Positions 55,677 to 64,000 of a DNA stretch of 64,000 nucleotides are shown in pieces; the stretch's first letter is position 1; every line of letters starts with the position of its first letter. Source of the DNA: Limnomonas spitsbergensis (taxonomy: Eukaryota > Chlorophyta > Chlorophyceae > Chlamydomonadales). The notes below the pieces were generated by a model. That model had not been told where the DNA came from and did not search any database. It saw only the letters and a list, made by a program, of their open reading frames with translations. The translations under genes were made by a program, and so were the position numbers. The stretch is from contig JAYJMM010000104.1 in assembly GCA_037349105.1 (NCBI GenBank), positions 2,328,001 to 2,392,000 on the forward strand, given 5' to 3'.

Positions 55677-55960
55677 GTTAATGATGTTACACCTCTGGGC
55701 CCCGCTTAAATAAAGCTCGGCCACGATGGCAAACATACAGATAGCTAAGGAAGTCAAGGAAGAAGGCGCAAGAGCAAAGAAAGGAAAGCAACGAAGTTCA
55801 CCTTCCAAAAAACAAGAACAACAAAAAAGGTCAGGCAAACCGTGTCCCCATGCCCCTGAAAAGACTAGCCTTCAAAGAGCTCAGCTACAAGTTCCACAAA
55901 AGCCGGGGCCTCCCACTCCTGCCTGCGGGCTATCTTAGTTCAAATGTGGAGCCTGCTGTG
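55677..55960 (+). mobile_element. Family B fragment: block, spacer and second block
   Basis: GTTACACCTCTGGGCCCCGC leads into an A/G-rich spacer (AAGGAAGAAGGCGCAAGAGC). The second block reads LSYKFHKSRGLPLLPAG, equivalent to YHVLHKSQGLPPMPA of other copies. Convergent with the fragment at 55371. Confidence 0.7.
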
Positions 55961-56229
55961 CTGTCAAGGCGCTTTTTTAGAGGTGCGAGGAAGGCAAAGC
56001 TTCTAGCTGCAGGCAAGCCAAGGGCAGCTCAACAGCCAATAGCTTGTTACAGATTCTTCTCGCCCCGTCCTGTATAGTTCATTGCCGCCACCGCTAATGC
56101 GATAGCGGACGTGAAACCGCATCTGCACATCCCGTTACCATGAATCTTGAACCCTGAGCCCCTGCCCCAGACCCCCTCAAGGTTTTGAACCCAATACCTG
56201 AATGCGTATGACAGGTTTATGATGGTGCA

Positions 56230-56600
56230 TACCCTGGGCAACCACGTGGGGCCACGTGGGGCTGGTAGGGGATGAGCAGGCTCAATTCCAGCTGTCGTGC
56301 ACAGCCAGGACCATGGGGCAGCCATGTCACCCTCCTATGTTATCAACTGGAACAGGTATGCGGCAAGTGCATGACAAGTTGCAAGGAGTGGCGAAACCAG
56401 CACACACCCTTGGGACCTTCTTGAAACTCAGCCGCATGGGGCTGGTAGTGAGTAGAGGATGAGCAAGCTCATCTCGGCTGGTGCACAAATTTCAAGTTTG
56501 AGGAGGGCCTGACGGCTGGGTCCCTCTAAACACTCAGCCGCATGGGGCTGGTAGGGGATGAGAAAGCTCATACCTGCAGTTACACGGGTTTGAGGAGTGC
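56230..56600 (+). repeat. Dispersed direct repeat, three copies
   Basis: ATGGGGCTGGTAGGGGATGA GCA and flanks recur at about 56260, 56434 and 56543 with different spacing (about 170 and 110 bp). Confidence 0.6.
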
Positions 56601-56689
56601 TCAGGGCCGGAGGTGCTATGACATCACATAAAAGTGTGCAGTTAACCATAGGTAACAAGGATACAGCCTGCGGCTACAGGCAGTGCGGG

Positions 56690-57375
56690 CTATTTACGAC
56701 CAAACGACTGTCGGAGTTGCCTTGCCCATCCACTCAGTGGGCTTGCTGAGGCTGCTGGCAGCACAGCTGCTCATACCCTGTCCACCCTGCCGGGCAAGAT
56801 TGCAGCCACGTCCGACAGAGGGCGTTGTGCTGGAGGCGTGGCAACGACTACTGCACCTGCTGCTATACGCAAATGACCTCTACAAGCTAGCCGGCAGCCC
56901 GGCAGGGCTACAGCATGCTAGGTGCACCTCATGAGTACACAGATCCAGGTCAATGTCAGCAAAAGACAGATCTTGGAGTTTTGGCAGCCGCTTAGAAGCG
57001 CAGCATCGATAGCCAGCCCAGGTTTGCTTGTACTGTACGGCCCAAATAGGACTGTGCCGAAGCAGTCCAACATTTCAAGGCATTGGGCATCATTCTGCAC
57101 AAATGTGGCAGCATGAAAAATTGAAAAGGCCATGCAAGGTAGAGAGGCGCCTATGGATGCCGTGCTGCAGCGTGATCGCCACGTGGCTGCCAAGGTACAT
57201 CTGAGGCATCATCTGCCTACACGCATCCGGCTAGCGGCTAGCTGCTATGCCTGCGATAAACTACGGACTGGAGATGTGGTGTGGGCCACCGGTCATCTCC
57301 GGGCCGCTGCCAGCCGGGGGGCATGGGGGACTAGCAGATCCAGACTTTATGACTAGGCTGGTGGCAGCATGTCGG
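56690..57375 (+). mobile_element. Family B reverse transcriptase fragment
   Basis: TEGVVLEAWQRLLHLLLYANDLYKLA carries the catalytic box as YAND instead of YADD. It is followed by AGLQHA and IQVNVSKRQILEFW, then (one frame change) REAPMDAVLQRDRHVAAKVH and LRHHLPTRIRLAASCYACDK. It matches the minus-strand copy at 31195-31765 and ends near GGTGGCAGCATGTC, just before where the 55-bp block should start. Confidence 0.75.
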
Positions 57376-57479
57376 TGCTTCGCTCCTAGAACGCAGCGGT
57401 AATACCTGCAGCACAGCAAGACAGCCAACTCATGGCGGCAGCCATGGCGGCCACATACAACTCGCGGTTCGACAGAACA

Positions 57480-58215
57480 CAGTAGGGCGCACATGGTGCA
57501 GTGAACTGATGGGGGCACTGAAGGAGTTGGAGCGGGGAGCAGCTGTCCCCACACTGTTTCAGGTGAAGTTTTGTGAGGCAGTCTCTGCCTTGCAGCCGAT
57601 ACCAGCACTAGAAGTGCTACAGCTAGTGGACTTGGCCTGCAAGCAGATACAACTGGAGGCGACTGGCAGAGGGGACCCCAGGGAGCCTGCCACCGAGCAT
57701 AGTCTGCAGCCCCCACCGGGCCTTGTTTCAGCCTACGGCCGGCACATGCTCTGAACCGCACCAGGCAACAACAGGACGTGTGCTTGCGCTCACAACCTGC
57801 GGTTAGGTGCGGTTAGCTCGGCTGACACGAGTGGGCGGTGCAGCGGTCAATAATATGAGACATGCTGCTGCCGCATGCCAGCAGTGCTGGGCAAGGTGAG
57901 CATGTGGAGGATGCGCTACAGGTTTGCGTCCAATGCCCTTGCGTCAGGGACAAGCTTCAGTAGAGGGGTTGGGTAGGCCCCCAGCAGGAGGACGCCACAA
58001 ATGTTCGCCAGGCACTTGTACTGGGGCAGGCATGGGTAGGAGGGTCAGGCTCTTGTCTGGGATGTGGTAGACATTGTTGAGGGGTATTCTCCTTTTTTCT
58101 CACCTCTCTTTCTTCCTACTAGCCTCCAGTTTCCATTCTCCCAACCAGACAGTTGGGCACCCACGCGGCCGAGCCTTTTAGAGCAGGGTCCGGAGATGGT
58201 ATGCCATTGACCCTG
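57480..58215 (-). mobile_element. Family B fragment, minus strand
   Basis: 55-bp block at 58143-58210, spacer reading LSGWENGNWRLVGRKRGEKK, second block CCTCAACAATGTCTACCACA, then the tail to 57480 (matching 44130-44400). It stands head-to-head with the RT fragment at 56690, so the two do not form one element. Confidence 0.75.
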
Positions 58216-59540
58216 TCCGCCTGCCACCAGCGTCCCATTCAATGATTCAAGCGAAGTAAATTACACTGGAGTGGGTATACAGGCAGTGCCCAGGGAAATG
58301 CGGTCAAGTCATTTAAGACATGAGTGCCCCAGTGGGGTTACCCTTTTCAAAACTGTAAGGTGAATCCATACAACAATTGCAGGTATAATCAAGCCAGAAA
58401 GACTTTTTGTCAATGCACATGATCACCAACAAGCAATCCAACCTGCCAGACGTCCGAAGTACCTACGCTGGACACAATCAAGTAGATACAAGCTAACTCG
58501 TCTGACACATCTAGTCGAAAGCCTGCAAAATATCTCATAAATCCGAGGCTAACATAAGTCAGGGATGAAGCACCACTGACCACTGACCACGGCAAAAGTA
58601 CCAGGGCAACATCAATGTTGGATCACCTCAAAATGTTGCTCTGATCCGAGGAAGCATTGACAAAAGGAAGCTCAGCAACCTTCTTACACATTAAAACTAA
58701 CCAGTGTGAAAGGATTCTATCTAGGTGCAAGATCTTCCTGCCATAAAGCTGCCACTGCTGCTCTACCCACTCTAAATACTCGCTCTTGGGCCAGGCATGC
58801 AGCCGTGTCTATATGCACAGGGTCAGAGGCTATGTAGGTTTTGCTTGTATGCACACACTCATCTATGTGGAAAGAAAATACTGGCTTCTGCATGCCAGAT
58901 ATGGCAGGGCAAAAACCATACTCATATCATGCTATCTTCGTCAAAAACAACGACGTTGAGATGTACAGACTGATGTGCCACACACAAGACATAGGTCGTG
59001 AGAAAGAAAGAAAACTACGCCCCGCAGGAGCGTGAGGGTTAAGGAAACAGCGCGGCATGGGCCTAGGCCGCGTCCACGCCGTTACCATAGGTCGTGAGAC
59101 GTTCAATACTAGTTATGATCACTAGTGTCTGAGTAAGTGGCGGGGCTTGAAAGGTCAAGAGTAAAGGTCAAGAGAAAGGGAGGTCATTAGTCAAAGATGC
59201 CTTCGTCAAGAGAAACGTGTGGTGAGCGTGCAGAGCCTATCGACTAGAATGCCTCAGTTGAGAGCCAATACCCCTCAATGCCGCCTGTAGAGCTCACTGT
59301 CGTAATGATTCACTTTCGATAGTCTATCTGCACCCTGCCAGTGGGACTGTCTATGGGCTATGATTCGAAGAAGCGCCACCCCACTCAGCAACAGCTAGAT
59401 GAGCTAGACAGCGTATCTACCTCACATAATCAGTGCACATGCAAATTTCATCACTCGTTGGAACAGACAGGTGGTACTTCTCCATTGGAATGCTCAGCCT
59501 CCGCCTTTCCGATTGGGCGAAAGTAGGAATCAACTACAGC
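58216..59540. other. Gene-free stretch
   Basis: No domain or splice pattern recognised. The right part is the 3' flank of the cyclin gene. Confidence 0.4.
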
Positions 59541-62500
59541 TCATGAAGACAACCACGCCCTGAGGCCTCCTCCGGTCATACCGTGAAGCTGCCTGGAAGC
59601 TGGCAGCAGCTGGCCGTACTTCTGCACAAACGGCAGGAAGCAATCTTGTGTGACGCCTCCCCGGGAGCCAATCATGGCAGCCCTACCCAGGGCCTCCAGC
59701 TGCTCCGCGCAGGCAGCGACGCCAGGCGCCTCAAGGTGCGGCACCACTGTGTGGAGTTGGGACAGGTCGAGCTCCTCTGGGCACACGAGGCTGCGGGCCG
59801 CCTTGAGAGCAGCGGCAGCCACAGTCTTGTAATCATACCCAAGCATGCTGCTGTCAAGAAGGGAAAGCTCCTGTAGCAGGTTTGAGGGATGAGAAATGAG
59901 CCAGAGAGGTGGGTCCACGGGTCATTGGGGTCTCACTGAGTGCTTAATGAACACCTGCATCACAGCATCATAACCCAAAGATTGATATTTTGTCTGCCAA
60001 CTGCCCCGCAGAAACGTGTTCCTCCCCTGAGCGCCGCATCATGATACCTCAAGTCGAGCAGGCGCTACCTTAGTTCCCCTCAAGGGGGACATTGTGGCCG
60101 CTGAGCCAGTGAACCAATAATCCAAACCCCAGCCTTACTGGTGGCTAATCCTCATATAAGCCCCGCAGCATCGCACACCTACCGCAAAGAAACTGGCGGC
60201 TGTGGCGAAAACATCGCTGACAGGTGCCAGAGCACAGGAAAGTAGCTGCAGGAATGTATGTGCTGTGGGTGTGCGTAGCCTCCAGTCCAAGTTGAGCAAG
60301 ACCAGGGTCTCCATTTGGACAAGGTCTGATGCCTGGCAAGGGGCAGGCAGGCAGAGGAGAAAATAGAGAGGTCAGACAGGCCGGGGGAAGGAGGGAAGCT
60401 ACCATCGCGTTCAGTTAATGAGGATTTTTGCTGACACATATGATTCAAATGATCAGACAGGGAGCAAGCGCGCCTTCTGGAGGTGGCAAGAAGACAACTA
60501 GCCAACTAGGGTGGATGTTCCAGCCCCTTCCAGCCTCGCTCGCAGAATACGTGATCCAGCGTCTCAACAGAAACAAGTGCCCGGCATTAGCAAGCCACCT
60601 ATTGGGCATCTCACTGCAGGTAACAAGCATACATCCCACAATCCCCACTCTTTCACCGGAAATAAGCACCCCGTGATAGCCACCCACTCACTAGAAACAA
60701 GTGTCCCGCAATAGCCACCCACTCGTTGGTGGTGGGGATGTGCTCCGACATGACCTGCTCAGGGAGAGACCATGGCAAGGGATTCACTTGTAAGTTATAA
60801 GTTTAGGGATAGGCTTTTTTCATCCAAGTTGGGCTCAGACATAATTTGCGGACGGAGATGGCAAAGTTAAGGGGGGATGGATTTACCAGTAGGTTCAATA
60901 TTCAGGGGATGAAAGTTCGGGTTCGGGGTTTTCAAGCCCGGTATGTTCTTAGACCTTACCCGCAGGCTGAGCTGGTACGGCAGGTCTGATGATGAGGAGC
61001 GGGAAGCAGTGATTTAAATCTGGGCGGCTGAGTGATTTTTTAATCAGCCAGCCAGGCGGACCGCGACATACAGGCCACCGCAGGGAAGCCTGCGTCATTG
61101 CCAAGTCCGCACATCAGAGTGTGTGGGCAGGATTACCCCGCCGTGCACAAGCCTTTCTAGCAGCCCCAGCATATATCGACCCTTTGTGACTGTGCTACAG
61201 CCCCTTGCCAAGTTGCCATGCTTTGACTACACAAAATCCGAGGCAGGCCGTCCAGCCTTTTGACACGCTAAACGCAAACACTAAAAAAACAGGCAGAGCA
61301 CAAGGCAGCCACCCCCTTGCTCACCTCTTGCTGCTTAACGGCGAGGGAGATGCATGCAGATGCCACCAGATACGACATGCTGGCCGTGATGTCCTGCAGG
61401 CAAGATTCAGAGGAGAAGCTCAACATGGTGAACAAGAATCTGAGTGGCAGGTATTTAAGTGGCAGGGATCTGAGTATCAGGGATCTGACTGAATTAATCT
61501 GACTACACGAGTGACAGGATCTGAGTGACAGGATATCAGGCTGTTTTGGGGGGGGTGTTTCTGCTTCAATTCCACTATTGTTAGTATTGTGTGACTTACG
61601 GCAACGAGGACCTGGAGTAGTAGGCCTTGTGCATGTAGCACGCTCTAAAAACATGTCACAGGGAGGCCAGGCTACATTTTTAGCGGGCTGGGAAGGAAAT
61701 GATCCCAAGGACCAAAATAAGGCAGTCTTCACTGGCGGCTGGAGGTGACCATGGCTTCCGTAAAAGAACGTGCGAGCGGCAAAATGCTCATGTCACAGAG
61801 CTAGCATCTAGCCAGTCGACGCATCGCTTGCACCTACCTGTGCGGAAGAAGCGAGGAATCGATCGAAGTAAGACACCGCTAGGAAGAGTGTCGCAGGTTG
61901 CAGTCCGCATGCATTGACGACCTCAATGAGCCAAGACACGGTGGTGCAGCGATCCTCCTCGCTGATGCCCAACCGCTTCGCTATTTTCCTTGGCTGCACC
62001 TCGGACTGGCGGGTCGACTCGTTGCTGCACATGGCGCACGCGGGCAAAATCATGGGCAACAGTTGAGTGTGATGCGCATTTGCGTTCTTTCCGGTGACCA
62101 TCTCATGGCAGTTTGGAATTCTAGTCATGGGATGGGGCTGTCAGTTGGCGTAATCAGCGGGCGCGCACGTAGCCCCGGCTCATCGGGTAGGGGAGCAAGG
62201 TGGCTTCTTGAGTCTGGATATTGAATTTCGCAATTTGCCCCACCTCATTATCTGCTGAATGGATGCCTCGAGGTCACCAGAGCACAGGGAGCTGGGCGGG
62301 GGGCTCTGTTGACGAGGGGGGGTGCAGATTTCATCTTCCTCGCACTGAAGGAAAGCCTCGTCGCAGTCGATGTCGTCGTCCTCTTCATTGCTGAAGCCCG
62401 TGCTATCCATGGAGCATAGGACTGACGTGTTGGTCAAGGGGCTGCGAACGGGTGACGAGAGCGAGCACTCCTGTGGGGCCAACTAAGGGCGGAATCGGAG

Positions 62501-62626
62501 TTAATTGCAGGCGGATATAGGGTTCCGTCGAGGCCTGTCGCACGTGAAAACAATTGGACTCACATCGTCGTAGCATGCTTTCATTGAAAATGACAACTGG
62601 GAGAAGAGAACTCCATCGCACATCAT
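59541..62626 (-). CDS. Cyclin with N- and C-terminal cyclin folds
   Basis: A cyclin-dependent-kinase regulatory subunit acting in the nucleus. Exons: 62626-62564, 62482-62244, 62024-61838, 61393-61325, 60754-60692, 60332-60183, 59870-59541; 1101 bp, all junctions in phase, 366 aa. The N-terminal 100 residues are acidic and Ser/Pro-rich (SNEEDDDIDCDEAFLQCEED, TPPRQQSPPPSS), with possible CDK-type TP/SP sites. The cyclin box starts at IQQIMSNESTRQSEVQP and runs through DRCTTVSWLIEVVNACGLQP, FLAVSYFDRFLAS, SYLVASACISLAVKQQ, and METLVLLNLDWRLRTPTAHTFL. The C-terminal fold includes LLDSSMLGYDYKTVAAAALKA. The LxCxE-like LQCEED and the DRFLAS helix lean towards a D-type cyclin, but the subclass is not settled. 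It ends in a Ser/Gly-rich tail. Confidence 0.85.
60566..60728 (-). repeat. Tandem copies of cyclin exon 5 end and donor
   Basis: In gene orientation the exon end GAGTGGGTGGCTATTGCGGG ACACTTGTTTCTA/GTGA is followed by two to three diverged copies (about 60690-60655, 60655-60618, 60605-60566), each closing in GTGA or GTTGA. The period is about 37 bp. Confidence 0.75.
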
Positions 62627-62850
62627 CCTTTCGAATTGTAGCCCGTAGTACTAAGCTGAAAACTACTACGCTTTCATGTCTAACACTGGGACACTAGGGG
62701 TACGCTCACAATTCCCGAGTAGGTGAAATAAGAACTAAATATGTACGTACGGCACCCGTTAAAGAGGCAACTGTCATACGATCGCCACCGCTGCCATCGT
62801 TTTTAGCGCGAATTTTCGAATTCGAAATAAATTAAAACTCATATTACTAC
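62627..62850. promoter_or_regulatory. Presumed cyclin promoter region
   Basis: Upstream of the cyclin ATG. It contains TTTAGCGCGAATTTTCG at 62800-62817, with TTTAGCGC resembling an E2F site (TTTSSCGC), which would suit a cell-cycle gene. Inference from one motif only. Confidence 0.3.
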
Positions 62851-63105
62851 ATGCAATTAGCACTACCATACAGTGATTTGGACTTCCGGCACGTTCCCGC
62901 GCTGTCGCAAACAGCTACGGCGCGCAGTTCTTACCCATTTTCAGGTTTGGTGTCACAAGCATCCACTCCGCAGAACGACATGGCGTCCCGGGGCGTCCCA
63001 GGGCATCCTGGCGTGCAAGACGTGCATCCCGTATCAGTCAGGTCTCCCATAACTCGTATGTACCGCGAGGGGGGTATACAGTATGTACCGCAAGGGGGAT
63101 ACTAA
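62851..63105 (+). CDS. Doubtful small ORF, 84 aa
   Basis: An ATG-initiated frame divergent from the cyclin gene; Ser/Pro/Gly-rich, no domain recognised. It includes an internal duplication (ATGTACCGCGAGGGGG and GTATGTACCGCAAGGGGG). Could be a first exon or chance. Confidence 0.2.
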   Translation: MQLALPYSDLDFRHVPALSQTATARSSYPFSGLVSQASTPQNDMASRGVPGHPGVQDVHPVSVRSPITRMYREGGIQYVPQGGY

Positions 63106-63439
63106 TGTGAACCCATGCCTTCGCTCTAAAAGCGATTGCACAATTAATTATATATGTGTGTGTATTTGATATGGGCCTAACTCATGCAAAGCATCCTCGC
63201 GACAAAAGGATAAGTCTCACTCTCTCAGTGACAGTAGTAAAGCTCCCCCTCTCTGGCCCCTACCGTAAGTTTAATAGGCATAATAAACTTCTGCCCTGGG
63301 GTTTGCGTCAGCTTCACGCTTCACAACCTGGATCGCTTGGTGGCGGGAGCGGCGAAGACGGTGAGGAGGACGACAACTCGTGGCCCCTCAGTTCTGGGTT
63401 GCTTACCAGCAGTCCAAGTGCTCCGACTGCATGGTATGA
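63106..63439. other. Gene-free stretch
   Basis: A short acidic frame (GGGSGEDGEEDDNSWPLSSG, about 63337-63397) is the only coding-like piece; no splice pattern supports it. Confidence 0.35.
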
Positions 63440-64000
63440 CCAGTGAATGCAGTACCACCGCACCCTGCCCTCCAGGCATGTGCTGCTTGCACGTTGCACC
63501 GCCATACCCCTGACCTCCTGGCATGCGCTGCCTGCATGCTGCAGGACAGATCCGCTCCCCACCTATTGCCCTGCATGCATGCCGGACTACCGTCCCCCAT
63601 CCACCATGGCATGCGCTGCATGCACGCTGCACTGAAGCCTCCCTCTCCCCCCTGGCATACGCTACCTACATGCTGCAATACCGCACCCATCCCCCATGGC
63701 ATGCGCTCCCTGCATGCTGCACCACTGGAACCCCACCTACCTCCTTGGCATGCGCTGCTTGCATGCTGCACCATCGCCTCCCTCCCCCCACCCCTGCCCG
63801 CATTATGCACCACCGACCCCCTCCCACCCTAACGCGTTGCCTGCATGCTGCACCACCGCCCCCTCCCTCCCTAAAGCGCTGCCTGCATGCTGCCCACCGC
63901 CATCCTCCCTCCCTAATGCGCAGCCTACATGCTGTGCCACCGCCCCCCTCCCTCCCTAATGCGCTGCCTGCAGGCTGCGCCACCGCCCCCCTCCCACCCT
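63440..64000 (+). repeat. Tandem repeat of ~42-54 bp running off the window
   Basis: Units share GCATGCGCTGCCTGCATGCT GCACCACCGC followed by a C/T-rich spacer CCCCTCCCTCCC. They become more regular (about 46 bp) towards the right edge. Long frames on both strands here are repeat artefacts. Confidence 0.9.

Noticed and set aside
63321..64000. Cys/Ala/Gly-rich minus-strand ORFs up to 136 aa
   Set aside because: Generated by the terminal tandem repeat (HAGSACxGG pattern).

Overview
The window is nuclear DNA of a eukaryote, most likely a green alga (Chlorophyta, possibly a chlamydomonadalean; the order is a guess). The evidence is six spliced protein genes with many short exons and GT-AG introns of about 70-450 bp (some several kb), a plant-type K+-dependent vacuolar H+-pyrophosphatase, a hexose transporter of the plant/algal STP/HUP type, TTTAGGG-like (plant/green-algal telomere type) heptamers scattered in introns, and many non-LTR retroelement fragments. 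I saw no rRNA, CRISPR or bacterial operon structure.

Layout. 146-4219 (-): hexose/H+ symporter, 3' end outside the window, with an apparent one-base deletion. 4.3-11.2 kb: accessory DNA with minisatellites, MITE-like inverted repeats, an isolated gag-like ORF, a degenerate tRNA-like sequence, a dispersed repeat (family A) and an isolated LINE ORF1-like gene. 12-14.2 kb: a doubtful gene fragment, a retroelement tail (family B) and a lone first exon of a TruB-type tRNA pseudouridine synthase. 14.9-21.2 kb (+): an EXD2-like 3'-5' exonuclease in ten exons. 23.1-28.3 kb (-): complete vacuolar H+-pyrophosphatase, 16 exons, 761 aa. 28.4-36.1 kb: retroelement territory with family A, family B and a nearly full-length but decayed APE-type LINE (family C). 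36.8-39.3 kb (-): complete SERBP1/Stm1-like RGG ribosome-binding protein, 399 aa. 39.3-45.8 kb: mostly non-coding, with two clear MITEs and a family B copy. 45.8-54.2 kb (+): a DUF6851-type vanadium haloperoxidase-like gene. 54.2-59.5 kb: satellites and head-to-head family B fragments. 59.5-62.6 kb (-): complete cyclin, 366 aa. 63.4 kb to the end: a tandem repeat.

The genes share no single pathway. They are ordinary housekeeping and transport functions (sugar import, tonoplast/acidocalcisome proton pumping, organellar nuclease, ribosome-associated RNA binding, cell-cycle control) plus one specialised peroxidase family member.

The most unusual signal is a repeated architecture. In four of the six genes, short copies of the exon edge together with its splice site (donor or acceptor) are tandemly reiterated in the neighbouring intron, often separated by TTTAGGG-like sequence. 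Two introns also start with a (GTGG)n run that looks like expansion of the donor itself. A second notable signal is family B, a composite LINE present in at least nine fragments. Its conserved C-terminal block, a purine-rich spacer of variable sequence and a second conserved block recur in the same order. Exon coordinates were derived by hand from reading frame, GT/AG sites and family similarity. The phase checks quoted below are arithmetic on those coordinates.
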